Below, piece by piece: positions 24,057 through 32,108 of a stretch of DNA of 33,199 bases. A program made the position numbers and the translations under genes. Under the pieces are notes generated by a model. That model searched no databases, was not told where the DNA came from, and saw only the letters and a list, made by a program, of their open reading frames with translations. The stretch spans positions 1-33,199 of the forward strand of contig NZ_QBKG01000021.1 of the NCBI RefSeq assembly GCF_003054025.1, read 5' to 3'. This stretch comes from Capnocytophaga leadbetteri (GTDB lineage: Bacteria > Bacteroidota > Bacteroidia > Flavobacteriales > Flavobacteriaceae). Each line of letters begins with the position of its first letter. Position 1 is the stretch's first letter.

Positions 24057-25148
24057 ATGGCAAATGTCACCAATATGGTAAATAATTATTATGCAGTGAT
24101 AATGGCAGGAGGGGTTGGCTCACGCTTTTGGCCTGTGAGTACTACTGAATATCCTAAACAATTCCACGATATGCTGGGTACAGGGCAGACACTTTTGCAA
24201 CGTACTTATGCGCGTTTTCAGAAGTTTATTCCTCAAGAGAATATACTAATACTCACTAATGAAAGATACAAAAGTATAGTAGAGGAACAAATACCTAATA
24301 TATTGCCTCGAAACCTTGTGTTAGAGCCTTGTATGCGCAATACGGCCCCCTGTATATTATATGCAGCGATGAAAATAAACAAACGCAATCCGCAGGGTGT
24401 AATGATTGTAGCCCCTAGTGATGCGTGGATAGAAGATGAAAAAGCCTTTATGCATGATGTGATTTCTTGTTTTAATGCTGCACAACGTGCTGATAATATA
24501 CTTACATTGGGTATAGTGCCTACTTTCCCTAATACAGGCTATGGTTATATACAATATGAAAAAAACGAAGAGGTAGCTATCAAAAAAGTGAGTCAGTTTC
24601 GAGAAAAACCTGATTATGCTACTGCTAAAGAGTTTCTTAAGCAAGGCAATTTCTTGTGGAATGCTGGTATTTTTATATGGACAGCCGATACAGTGCTAAC
24701 TGCCTATAAAAAATATCAACCAGAGATGTATGAGCTATTTACAAGAGGCGAAAATGTATATAATACAGAAGATGAGGTAGATTTTATCGCTAGTGCATAT
24801 GGGTTGGCTGAAAATATATCAGTAGATTACGCTATTCTAGAACCTTCCACTAATATTTATGTGCTACCAGCTCATTTCGATTGGAATGATTTGGGCACTT
24901 GGGGCTCTTTGTATGAAAAAACTTTAAAAGATGAACAAAAAAATGCAGTTATCAATGCGCAAACCCTACTCAGAGATGCTGAAAATAATATTGTTCGTAC
25001 TGAAAGTTCAAAATATGTAATAATTGACGGACTAAAAGATTACATCATTGTAGACAGAGAGGATGTTTTGCTTATTTATCCTAAGGCTAAAGAGCAAAAT
25101 ATTAAAGAGGTAGTGACAGAAGTAAAAAATAAATGGGGCATACATTAA
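24057..25148 (+). CDS. manC: mannose-1-phosphate guanylyltransferase
   Basis: 363 residues. It makes GDP-mannose from mannose-1-phosphate and GTP, a precursor for surface glycans and GDP-fucose. The nucleotidyltransferase signature GGVGSRFWP (18-26) is followed by the catalytic lysine in EYPKQF (about 34), and the sugar-binding FREKPD and N-x-G-x-F region (NAGIFIW) are present. It is the single-domain type: the C-terminal phosphomannose isomerase half of the bifunctional ManC is missing. An internal Met seven residues in is an equally plausible start. Its 3' end overlaps the next gene by 16 bases, so they are in one operon. Confidence 0.93.
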   Translation: MANVTNMVNNYYAVIMAGGVGSRFWPVSTTEYPKQFHDMLGTGQTLLQRTYARFQKFIPQENILILTNERYKSIVEEQIPNILPRNLVLEPCMRNTAPCILYAAMKINKRNPQGVMIVAPSDAWIEDEKAFMHDVISCFNAAQRADNILTLGIVPTFPNTGYGYIQYEKNEEVAIKKVSQFREKPDYATAKEFLKQGNFLWNAGIFIWTADTVLTAYKKYQPEMYELFTRGENVYNTEDEVDFIASAYGLAENISVDYAILEPSTNIYVLPAHFDWNDLGTWGSLYEKTLKDEQKNAVINAQTLLRDAENNIVRTESSKYVIIDGLKDYIIVDREDVLLIYPKAKEQNIKEVVTEVKNKWGIH

Positions 25149-25582
25149 AGAAGTTTCTCATTAAGAAAAAAGGCTATGTGTCAGTGTCTTTAGAGAGTAT
25201 TGACACTTTACATTTTATTTTATATGCGACAGTGAACGGCAAAAGTGGTCGATTTATTTTAGATACAGGAGCTTCTAATACATGTATAGGCGAGAATTGG
25301 GCTGATTATTTCGAGTTGATAGCTGAAAGGTCTGAAATAAGAGCGACAGGCGCAGGGACTGACACACTCAAAACGCAAACTTCAGTTGGCAATTCCCTGC
25401 AGATAGGCGATGTAATTATTAAGAAACAACCTTTATTGATTTTTGATTTATCACACATCAATAGGGCTCTTGCCGAGTTTGGAGCAGAACCTGTACAAGG
25501 AATTATAGGTGCTGATATACTATTAAAGAAAAAAGCTGTGATTGACTATGCTCAATCACAGCTTTACTTACAACGTCGCTAA
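25133..25582 (+). CDS. retropepsin-like aspartic protease family protein
   Basis: 149 residues. A retroviral-protease-like fold is indicated by FILDTGAS with the catalytic Asp44-Thr-Gly, and by the second half GIIGADILLKKKAVIDY, which is typical of single-domain clan AA proteases that act as dimers. No signal peptide is seen, so it is probably cytoplasmic, although bacterial members include membrane-associated ones. The start overlaps manC by 16 bases, implying translational coupling. The last 20 codons carry a strong inverted repeat that works as a terminator for the opposing rsmE gene (see 25526-25565). The substrate is unknown. Confidence 0.85.
   Translation: MGHTLKKFLIKKKGYVSVSLESIDTLHFILYATVNGKSGRFILDTGASNTCIGENWADYFELIAERSEIRATGAGTDTLKTQTSVGNSLQIGDVIIKKQPLLIFDLSHINRALAEFGAEPVQGIIGADILLKKKAVIDYAQSQLYLQRR
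25526..25565 (-). terminator. rsmE terminator embedded in the opposing coding region
   Basis: A perfect 14-bp stem AAAGCTGTGATTGA/TCAATCACAGCTTT (25532-25545 with 25552-25565) with a 6-base loop. On the minus strand it is followed by TTTTTTCTTT, an intrinsic-terminator tail. It lies wholly inside the coding region of the convergent protease gene, 33 bases after the rsmE stop. Confidence 0.85.
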
Positions 25583-25597
25583 TAGAAATAAGATAGG

Positions 25598-26326
25598 TTA
25601 TAACTTATTTCTCAGTTCGTTAACTGTTAGTACAGTATGGCAGGCCACTATGGCAGCTGTTTCAGTACGCAGGCGAGTATCACCTAATGAAATAGGGCGG
25701 AAACCTTGTGCGATAGCCGTACTAATCTCTTCATCAGAGAAGTCTCCTTCAGGACCTATAAGTATCGTAATCCGCTCACTCAATGGGGTGAGAGCCTGTG
25801 AAAGCAATATTTTTTCATTCTCTTGACAGTGTGCTATATATTTATCCGATGTATCTGTCATCATTTGTTTAAAAAAGGCAGCTGATGTTATAGGAGGATT
25901 AAGCGTAGGTAGGTAGCACTGCAAGGACTGTTTCATAGCAGAAAGAATGATTTTTTCAAAACGTTCTAACTTCAATGATGTACGTTCAGAATGTTGGCAG
26001 ATGATAGGGGTAATTTCGTCGATACCTATTTCAGTAGCTTTTTCTAAGAACCATTCGTAGCGCTCGTTCATTTTAGTAGGAGCTACAACTAAATGCAGGT
26101 GATAAGGACGATGTATCTGCTCTTGGCATTTCAGTATACTAACCTCACATTGTTTTGGCGAAGCAAAGCTAAGCTGTCCCTCAAAAAGGAATCCTCTACC
26201 ATTAGTGATATGAAGAGTATCGCCTTGTTTTTTGCGCAAGACTTTTGCTATATGCTGGCTTTCTTCTTTGTCGAAAAAGCAATTAGAGGTATTTTTATCA
26301 ATGTTTGGGTGATAGAATAACTGCAT
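25598..26326 (-). CDS. rsmE: 16S rRNA (uracil-1498-N3)-methyltransferase
   Basis: 242 residues of the SPOUT-class enzyme RsmE, which methylates U1498 in the decoding region of 16S rRNA. The N-terminal PUA-like domain (about 1-70) contains HIAKVLRKKQGD. The trefoil-knot SAM site reads ILIGPEGDFSDEE, then ISLGDTRLRTETAA, both diagnostic. The start is set at 26326 (MQLFYHPN, the family N-terminus) rather than the earlier in-frame ATG at 26383. A -7 box (TATCTTTG, plus-strand 26370-26377) precedes it. Its terminator is embedded in the opposing gene. Confidence 0.95.
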   Translation of the reverse strand: MQLFYHPNIDKNTSNCFFDKEESQHIAKVLRKKQGDTLHITNGRGFLFEGQLSFASPKQCEVSILKCQEQIHRPYHLHLVVAPTKMNERYEWFLEKATEIGIDEITPIICQHSERTSLKLERFEKIILSAMKQSLQCYLPTLNPPITSAAFFKQMMTDTSDKYIAHCQENEKILLSQALTPLSERITILIGPEGDFSDEEISTAIAQGFRPISLGDTRLRTETAAIVACHTVLTVNELRNKL

Positions 26327-26407
26327 ATCTTTTATGATTAATATAGTGAATATAAGACTTTTGTCGGGGCAAAGATAATACAAAATAAAAAAAAGTACGT
26401 TTTTTAT

Positions 26408-26437
26408 TTTGTAATTATAAAAAATGCCTTACATTAG
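26408..26437 (+). promoter_or_regulatory. probable promoter of the 26462 gene and bshC
   Basis: TTTG (26408-26411), an 18-base spacer and TACATTAG (26430-26437), one mismatch from TAnnTTTG. Weaker than the others in the window. Confidence 0.5.
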
Positions 26438-26461
26438 CCGCCGAAAAAGATAATATTAATT

Positions 26462-26764
26462 ATGAAGCGAATTATAGTTGATTACAATAAACTTACCAAT
26501 GAAATCTTATCAATGTTGGTAGAGAAGTATCCTGAAGGATATACTGATGCAGATGTTATTCGTTTTAAAAACGCTAAAAACGAAACAGTTGACGCCTTAG
26601 AAGTACGCACTGAAGATACTATTTATTTAGTGAAGGTGAGTACACGTTTGGCAGATACTATGGAAAATTTTGATGAGGATGATGACTTTATGAATAATGA
26701 AGAAGACGAAATAGGAGTCAGTTCTTTAGATATTCCTGATGATTCATCTTTAGATGATGATTAA
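26462..26764 (+). CDS. small acidic protein, conserved upstream of bshC
   Basis: 100 residues. The first 65 are compact and mixed alpha/beta (MKRIIVDYNKLTNEILSMLV, then DADVIRFKNAKNETVDALEVRTEDTIYLVKVST). The last 35 are almost entirely Asp/Glu/Ser/Asn (for example ENFDEDDDFMNNEEDE) and must be disordered. Similar proteins occur in other flavobacteria and are sometimes labelled DNA primase, for which I see no support. It starts an operon with bshC 18 bases downstream. The acidic tail suggests a nucleic-acid mimic or binding partner role, which is speculation. Confidence 0.75.
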   Translation: MKRIIVDYNKLTNEILSMLVEKYPEGYTDADVIRFKNAKNETVDALEVRTEDTIYLVKVSTRLADTMENFDEDDDFMNNEEDEIGVSSLDIPDDSSLDDD

Positions 26765-26782
26765 CCCTTAGATAGAAAAAGT

Positions 26783-28387
26783 ATGATTACGGCACATATT
26801 CCTTACCAAGAAATACGATTCTTCTCAAAACTCATCACCGATTATCTAGGTGAAGAGGAAAAGGTACGTTCTTTTTATAACAATTTTCCTGAATTATTTC
26901 AGTTTAGAAAACAGATAGATGAAAAAGAATTTTATTTTTCAGCTGATACTCGTGCCGTATTAGTAAAAAGCCTAAAAGCACAATATGCCGAGGTGAAAAC
27001 ATCGCCTAAAGTATTAAGAAATATAGAGCTTTTAGCTAAGAAAAACACTTTTACTATTACTACAGGGCATCAGTTAAGTTTATTTACGGGGCATCTGTAC
27101 TTCATTTTCAAAATTATTTCGGTTATCAATACTGCTAAAAGACTTTCAGAGTTTTATACCGATTTTCACTTTGTGCCCATTTATTGGATGGCAACTGAAG
27201 ACCACGATTTTGAGGAAATAAATCATTTTCATTTAAATAATAGAACAATTTGTTGGAATAGTGAGCAGACAGGAGCTACTGGTAACTTTGCTACTGATAC
27301 TCTTGATGCTGTTTTTCAAACTTTTGATAAAGCAATAGGCTTGGGTAAAAATGCAGAAGAGTTAAAGGCTCTGTTCCGCGATAGCTATTTGAAGCATCAT
27401 AATTTGGCCGAAGCTACCCGCTATTTAGTAAATGCACTTTTTGAAGAATACGGAGTAGTAGTGATTGATGGTAATGATAAAGATTTGAAACAATTGTTTG
27501 TTCCTTATATTAAGGAAGATTTGTTCAATCACACAGCACAAAAAGAAGTAGAAAAAACGATAGCAGACCTGCAAGTGTTAGATGCGGCTTATCCTATACA
27601 AGTCAATCCGCGCGAGATAAATATGTTTTATCTAACTGAAGGAGGTAGAAATAGGATAGTGCGTACCTCTGAAGGCTTTGAAGTGTTAAATACTGATATA
27701 AAATTTACTGAAACCTCTATTTTAGAAGAGTTGAATAGTAACCCTGAACGTTTTTCTCCTAATGTGATATTGCGCCCTTTGTATCAGGAGGTAATACTAC
27801 CTAATTTGGCTTATATCGGAGGAGGTGGAGAAATAGCGTATTGGTTAGAGCTAAAACGATTTTTCAATAAGCAAAAAGTGCCTTTTCCTATGCTGATGCT
27901 GCGTAACTCAGCTATGTTGGTTTCAAAAAGGCAGTATGAGAGAATAGAAAAACTAAAAGTTCATCCTGTTGATTTGTTTTTAAAACCAGAGGAACTAAAG
28001 AATCTAAAGGTACAGCAGCTAAGTGAGTTTCCTATAGATTTTTCTGCTCAAAAAGCTGTTTTACTTCAGCAATTCGCAGATTTGCACCTATTGGCAAAAA
28101 AAACAGATATCACCTTTGAAAATGCAGTGAAAGCACAAGAAGTACGGCAATTAAAAGGTTTAGATAAGCTTGAGAAAAGACTTTTAAAGGCTCAAAAACG
28201 CAAATTCTCAGAGGAATTAGAGCGTGTTATTCATTTACAAAGTGAGCTTTTCCCGAATGGAATATTACAAGAACGCTTTTCTAACTTTAGTGATTTTTAT
28301 CTTCTTAAAGGTAAAACACTTATTTCTGAGTTAGTATCAGATTTCAACCCTTTTGATTATCGTTTTGTAATAGTAGTGATAGATTAA
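26783..28387 (+). CDS. bshC: bacillithiol biosynthesis cysteine-adding enzyme
   Basis: 534 residues of the BshC family, which joins cysteine to glucosaminyl-malate to finish bacillithiol, the low-molecular-weight thiol that replaces glutathione. The nucleotide-binding-like motif TTGHQLSLFTG (about 93-103), IYWMATEDHDFEEINHF (about 132-149), and the C-terminal coiled coil (about 385-480, Lys/Leu/Glu-rich) match the family. The length is normal. No bshA or bshB is in the window. It consumes the cysteine made by the cysE-cysM operon 3 kb downstream. It is co-transcribed with the acidic protein and probably yraN (21 bases). Confidence 0.95.
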   Translation: MITAHIPYQEIRFFSKLITDYLGEEEKVRSFYNNFPELFQFRKQIDEKEFYFSADTRAVLVKSLKAQYAEVKTSPKVLRNIELLAKKNTFTITTGHQLSLFTGHLYFIFKIISVINTAKRLSEFYTDFHFVPIYWMATEDHDFEEINHFHLNNRTICWNSEQTGATGNFATDTLDAVFQTFDKAIGLGKNAEELKALFRDSYLKHHNLAEATRYLVNALFEEYGVVVIDGNDKDLKQLFVPYIKEDLFNHTAQKEVEKTIADLQVLDAAYPIQVNPREINMFYLTEGGRNRIVRTSEGFEVLNTDIKFTETSILEELNSNPERFSPNVILRPLYQEVILPNLAYIGGGGEIAYWLELKRFFNKQKVPFPMLMLRNSAMLVSKRQYERIEKLKVHPVDLFLKPEELKNLKVQQLSEFPIDFSAQKAVLLQQFADLHLLAKKTDITFENAVKAQEVRQLKGLDKLEKRLLKAQKRKFSEELERVIHLQSELFPNGILQERFSNFSDFYLLKGKTLISELVSDFNPFDYRFVIVVID

Positions 28388-28408
28388 TTTATATCTTAGA
28401 TAAAGACA

Positions 28409-28768
28409 ATGGCAGCGCATAATGATTTTGGCAAAGAAGGTGAGAGAGAAGCTGTAGATTTTCTGATAAAAGAAGGGCATACTATCTTGGAGTGTAACTT
28501 TAGGTATGGCCACGCAGAGATTGATATTATCTCACAAAAAGGTAATATTTTGCACATTGTAGAGGTAAAGACCCGTAGTTCAACCGCATACGGTGAGCCT
28601 GAATCGTTTGTAGATCAACGAAAAATAGACCTATTGGTCAAATCAGCTAACTATTATGTACGACGAAAAGATTTAGATGTAGAGGTACAGTTTGATATTA
28701 TTTCGATAGTAAAAAATAGCGTAGAATACAATATTAATTATATAGAGGATGCTTTTTATCCTTTTTGA
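28409..28768 (+). CDS. YraN-family (UPF0102) nuclease-like protein
   Basis: 119 residues with the PD-(D/E)xK-like core of the UPF0102 family: GHAEIDIIS gives Glu37 and Asp39, and HIVEVKTRSS gives Glu52 and Lys54. It resembles Holliday-junction resolvases in fold, but no activity has been firmly shown for the family. It follows bshC by 21 bases on the same strand and probably shares its transcript. Confidence 0.93.
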   Translation: MAAHNDFGKEGEREAVDFLIKEGHTILECNFRYGHAEIDIISQKGNILHIVEVKTRSSTAYGEPESFVDQRKIDLLVKSANYYVRRKDLDVEVQFDIISIVKNSVEYNINYIEDAFYPF

Positions 28769-28802
28769 AAAGTGTTAAAATAGACACAAAAATTCTTCCT
28801 TG

Positions 28803-28833
28803 TTTGCTAAATAGATTTTTTTTGATACCTTTG
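28803..28833 (+). promoter_or_regulatory. promoter of the ACT-like gene and gltX
   Basis: TTTG (28803-28806), a 19-base spacer and TACCTTTG (28826-28833). Predicted start near 28840, 19 bases before the ATG. Confidence 0.85.
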
Positions 28834-28858
28834 TAACAATTTTATAAATCAGACTATT

Positions 28859-29518
28859 ATGAAAACCGTGGCAGCTTCAGTAGAGCATTATATTAAAACC
28901 AAACCATTCTTGCAGACAGCCCTTTCGCAGGGTATTATTAACCTTACTTCGTTGGCACGAATTATTCGGAAGGAGATTCAAGAAGAAAATAGTAATCGCG
29001 AGGTACGAAATGGTGCTATAGTGATGGCACTTAAGCGATTATCAGTAGATATGGAGTTTAGGTCTACCCATCGTATTGTGAAGGTGCTCAAGAATATAGG
29101 TGATATAACTGTGCGTTCAAATCTAACAGACTACACTTATTTAGCTTCGCAAACCCTAATGAACTGCCAAGCAGAGCTAATGAGCAGAATGCAAGATAGA
29201 GAAATATTTTATGCTACTACACGTGGGATAAACGAAACCAGCCTTATTATCAGTAATACGATGGAAAAGTTGGTAGAAGATATTTTTAGAAAAGAACGCT
29301 GTTTGTACAAATTTCCTGAATTGGGGTCAATAAGTGTGAAGTTGCCTGAAGAAAATGTGTCTGTGCCAGGTATTTATTACTTCATTTTTCAGCGTTTAGC
29401 ATGGGAGGGTGTTACTTTAAATGAGGTAATTTCTACGACTAATGAATTTACAATAGTGATGCCAGAAGAACACGTAAATGTAGCTTTTAGAGTGATTAAA
29501 GATTTAAAATTATTATAG
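28859..29518 (+). CDS. ACT-domain-like regulatory protein, flavobacterial
   Basis: 219 residues. A helical N-terminus (about 1-65, including QGIINLTSLARIIRKEI) resembles a helix-turn-helix-like region. Two ACT-like units follow, with a C-terminal half GIYYFIFQRLAWEGVTLNEVISTTNEFTIVMPEEHV that fits the amino-acid-binding ACT fold (betaalphabeta with a Gly/Asn turn). Homologues in flavobacteria are often mislabelled aspartate kinase because of this ACT domain, but no kinase domain is present. It likely binds a small ligand. It is six bases upstream of gltX and shares its promoter, hinting at a link to amino acid or tRNA charging. Confidence 0.75.
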   Translation: MKTVAASVEHYIKTKPFLQTALSQGIINLTSLARIIRKEIQEENSNREVRNGAIVMALKRLSVDMEFRSTHRIVKVLKNIGDITVRSNLTDYTYLASQTLMNCQAELMSRMQDREIFYATTRGINETSLIISNTMEKLVEDIFRKERCLYKFPELGSISVKLPEENVSVPGIYYFIFQRLAWEGVTLNEVISTTNEFTIVMPEEHVNVAFRVIKDLKLL

Positions 29519-29524
29519 AAAAAA

Positions 29525-31027
29525 ATGGTTAGAGTAAGGTTTGCCCCAAGTCCTACAGGGGCATTGCATATTGGAGGCGTACGTACGGCTCTGTTTAATT
29601 ATTTATTTGCTAAAAAACACGGTGGTGATTTCTTGCTTCGAATAGAAGATACCGACCAAAATAGGTATGTAGAGGGGGCTGAACAATATATTATTAATTC
29701 GCTGAACTGGTTAGGACTTACTTATGATGAAGGAGTAGGAAAAGAAGGAAAACACGCTCCTTACCGCCAAAGTGAGCGTAAGCCTCTATATAAACAATAC
29801 GCTGATACCCTGATAAATAATGGTTGGGCGTACTATGCTTTTGATACGGCTGAAGCCCTTGAGAAAGCACGTCAAGAATGTGAAGAAAAAGGAGATACTT
29901 TTATATATAATTGGGCTACTCGTAATACTTTAGAAAACTCGTTGTCACTAACTTCTGAAGAGGTACAACAACGATTAACACGAGGCGATGCTTATGTAGT
30001 TCGTTTTAAGATGCCTGAAAAAGAGATACTTAAAATGAGTGATATGATACGTGGCGAAGTGACGATAGATACTAGCACTTTAGATGATAAGGTACTCTTT
30101 AAAAGTGATGGTATGCCTACTTACCACTTAGCTAATATAGTAGATGATCACCTAATGGAAATTACCCACGTCATAAGAGGAGAAGAATGGTTACCCTCTA
30201 TGCCATTACACTTATTGTTATACCGTGCTTTTGGTTGGCAAGCTCCTGCTTTTGCTCATTTACCTCTTATTCTTAAGCCTGTAGGTAATGGTAAGTTGAG
30301 TAAGCGTGATGGTATTAAACTTGGTTTCCCTGTTTTTCCAATGGATTGGACAGAAAATGGCGAAACACTAAAAGGTTTTAGTGGAGAAGGCTATTTTCCT
30401 GAAGCTCTCATTAATTTCTTAGCACTTCTAGGATGGAATCCAGGGAATGATGAAGAGATTTTTAGTATGGAAGAACTCATACAGCTGTTTGACTTGGAGA
30501 AAGTACACAAGGCAGGAGCTCGCTTCGACCCTGAGAAAATAAAATGGTTTAATCACCAATATCTACAAAAGAAATCTGATGCTGAATTAGCAGCAGCTTT
30601 TCAGAAGGAATTAATAGCTAAAGGCATAGAAGTAGCTTCTACCAAAGTAGAAAAGATAGTTTCTCTCATTAAAGAGCGCGCTACTTTTGTGGCAGATTTT
30701 TGGGAACTTAGTAAATTTTTCTTTGAAGCTCCAAAAAAATATGATGAAAAGGCTGTGAAGAAACAATGGAAAGAAAACACCCCTACCATAGTGAGAGAAG
30801 TTATAGAAGTGTTGCAAAACACCTCAGACTTTAATTCTGTAGCTTTAGAGGAAGCTGTTAAAAACTATATGGAAACCAAACAGTTAGGTTTTGGACAAGT
30901 GATGCCTCCTCTGCGATTAGCATTGGTAGGCGAACTAAAAGGCCCTCACGTGTTTGATATTATAGAACTTATTGGCAAAGAAGAAACTCTACGTCGTTTA
31001 GATACTATTCTTTCTTTTATAAAATAA
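29525..31027 (+). CDS. gltX: glutamyl-tRNA synthetase
   Basis: A 500-residue class I synthetase that charges tRNA-Glu. The HIGH-type motif is HIGG (15-18) in PSPTGALHIGGVRTALFNY and the KMSKS-type motif is KLSKR (257-261). The zinc-binding region is reduced, as in many bacterial GluRS, and the C-terminal anticodon-binding helical domain is complete. It lies six bases after the ACT-like gene and shares its transcript. It is followed by the cysE promoter and attenuator with no clear terminator of its own. Confidence 0.97.
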   Translation: MVRVRFAPSPTGALHIGGVRTALFNYLFAKKHGGDFLLRIEDTDQNRYVEGAEQYIINSLNWLGLTYDEGVGKEGKHAPYRQSERKPLYKQYADTLINNGWAYYAFDTAEALEKARQECEEKGDTFIYNWATRNTLENSLSLTSEEVQQRLTRGDAYVVRFKMPEKEILKMSDMIRGEVTIDTSTLDDKVLFKSDGMPTYHLANIVDDHLMEITHVIRGEEWLPSMPLHLLLYRAFGWQAPAFAHLPLILKPVGNGKLSKRDGIKLGFPVFPMDWTENGETLKGFSGEGYFPEALINFLALLGWNPGNDEEIFSMEELIQLFDLEKVHKAGARFDPEKIKWFNHQYLQKKSDAELAAAFQKELIAKGIEVASTKVEKIVSLIKERATFVADFWELSKFFFEAPKKYDEKAVKKQWKENTPTIVREVIEVLQNTSDFNSVALEEAVKNYMETKQLGFGQVMPPLRLALVGELKGPHVFDIIELIGKEETLRRLDTILSFIK

Positions 31028-31038
31028 AATAAATATTA

Positions 31039-31069
31039 TTTGTATATTAGAAAATTATTCTTACCTTTG
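31039..31069 (+). promoter_or_regulatory. promoter of the cysteine operon
   Basis: TTTG (31039-31042), a 19-base spacer and TACCTTTG (31062-31069). Predicted start near 31076, about 21 bases before the leader ATG. Confidence 0.85.
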
Positions 31070-31096
31070 CCTCGTTAAATAGAATAAAGAACAAAA

Positions 31097-31171
31097 ATGA
31101 AATTAGCTATTTATATGATGACGATGTGTTGCACCCTACAAAAAGGCAGTGCCTTGTTGATCATTTCTTAG
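31097..31171 (+). CDS. cysteine leader peptide (24 codons)
   Basis: A short ORF, MKLAIYMMTMCC then TLQKGSALLIIS, ending in TAG. Codons 11-12 are TGT TGC, two adjacent cysteine codons, 36 bases before the end of the ORF. It lies between the operon promoter and an intrinsic terminator, directly upstream of cysE and cysM, which make cysteine. That is the layout of an amino-acid attenuator: slow translation at the Cys codons would signal cysteine shortage. The AT-rich start context without Shine-Dalgarno is normal for this phylum. The peptide itself probably has no function. Confidence 0.8.
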   Translation: MKLAIYMMTMCCTLQKGSALLIIS

Positions 31172-31241
31172 AATAGTGATATTTTTATAAGAATTATTAA
31201 CATACCCCACTGCTTTAAAAGTTAGTGGGGTTTATTTTTTT
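31143..31241 (+). promoter_or_regulatory. cysteine-responsive transcription attenuator
   Basis: Three mutually exclusive pairings can be drawn. First, AAGGC-AGT-GCCTT (31143-31155) is a 5-bp hairpin just after the Cys codons. Second, 31143-31151 can instead pair with 31208-31216 over 9 consecutive bases (8 Watson-Crick, 1 G-T), an antiterminator. Third, 31204-31211 pairs with 31224-31231 (ACCCCACT/AGTGGGGT), extended by CTT/AAG inside the loop, and is followed by TTTATTTTTTT, an intrinsic terminator. The second pairing consumes the left arm of the third. The cysE ATG follows at 31246. Confidence 0.78.
31204..31241 (+). terminator. leader terminator of the cysE operon
   Basis: The 8-bp stem ACCCCACT/AGTGGGGT plus inner CTT/AAG pairs, then TTTATTTTTTT, ending 4 bases before the cysE start codon. 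As it sits before the genes rather than after, it must be conditional for the operon to be expressed. Confidence 0.9.
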
Positions 31242-31245
31242 AGAT

Positions 31246-32088
31246 ATGACAAAAGTGAATTGTGCTGATAGTTTTATAGAAGCTCTCTATAAAGAAAGCC
31301 AAACGCTCCAACATCACGTGAGCAAACAGAATATTACTACTTTTGTAGAAGAACTATTTCAATTCTTGTTTTTGATAGATGAACGAACTTGTTTATCTAA
31401 GGCTAATATAGAGGCATGCTATCACAACTTGAAATACGATTTTATTACTATAGTAGATGATTTTATAGTGGAAGAATATCAAAAGCAGCAAGTGGGTGAT
31501 TATTACGACTGTATTTTGCCTGATATATATAATAAACTTAAAGAAGATGCTCAGTATTTTATAGAAAGCGACCCTGCAGCAGCTTCGCTACGCGAGGTGC
31601 AAATTACTTATCCTGGTTTCTTTGCTATAATGGTGTACCGCATTGCTCACGAACTATGGCAACGACATATACCACTTTTGCCACGTATACTTACTGAATA
31701 CGCTCATAGCAAAACAGGTATTGATATTCACCCTGGAGCACAGATAGGAGTACCTTTTATGATAGACCACGGTACAGGTACCGTAATAGGAGAAACAACT
31801 GTAATAGGCGACTATGTAAAGATATATCAAAGTGTAACCTTAGGGGCTTTATCAGTATCAGTAGAGAAAGCACACACTAAGCGTCACCCTACTATAGGCG
31901 ACAATGTGGTGATTTACTCAGGGGCTACTATTTTGGGTGGTGAAACTGTTATAGGGCACGATAGCATTATAGGGGGTAATGTATGGCTAACCTGCAGTAT
32001 AGAGCCTTTTACTAAGGTTTTTCATAAAGGACAGATAATAGTGAAAGACAATGAAGTGTATGAAGAACCAATTAATTTTGTGATTTAA
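31246..32088 (+). CDS. cysE: serine O-acetyltransferase
   Basis: 280 residues. It acetylates L-serine with acetyl-CoA to give O-acetylserine, the first step of cysteine synthesis. An N-terminal alpha-helical region (about 1-140) is followed by a left-handed beta-helix of hexapeptide repeats with [30 protein letters not shown] and [18 protein letters not shown]. The conserved His/Asp residues (HPGAQIG, DHGTG) are in place. The start is ATG at 31246 because the longer frame (GTG at 31225) would begin inside the terminator stem. Expression is probably gated by the leader attenuator. cysM follows after 20 bases. Confidence 0.95.
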   Translation: MTKVNCADSFIEALYKESQTLQHHVSKQNITTFVEELFQFLFLIDERTCLSKANIEACYHNLKYDFITIVDDFIVEEYQKQQVGDYYDCILPDIYNKLKEDAQYFIESDPAAASLREVQITYPGFFAIMVYRIAHELWQRHIPLLPRILTEYAHSKTGIDIHPGAQIGVPFMIDHGTGTVIGETTVIGDYVKIYQSVTLGALSVSVEKAHTKRHPTIGDNVVIYSGATILGGETVIGHDSIIGGNVWLTCSIEPFTKVFHKGQIIVKDNEVYEEPINFVI

Positions 32089-32108
32089 TAATTTTAATAT
32101 TTTATATA

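Noticed and set aside
31225-31245. GTG start for cysE
   Set aside because: The codon lies in the right arm of the leader terminator. ATG at 31246 follows the T-run and fits the family.
31080-31245. T-box or S-box riboswitch upstream of cysE
   Set aside because: No T-box sequence, specifier loop or SAM-aptamer core can be drawn, and the short leader ORF with Cys codons explains the structure better.
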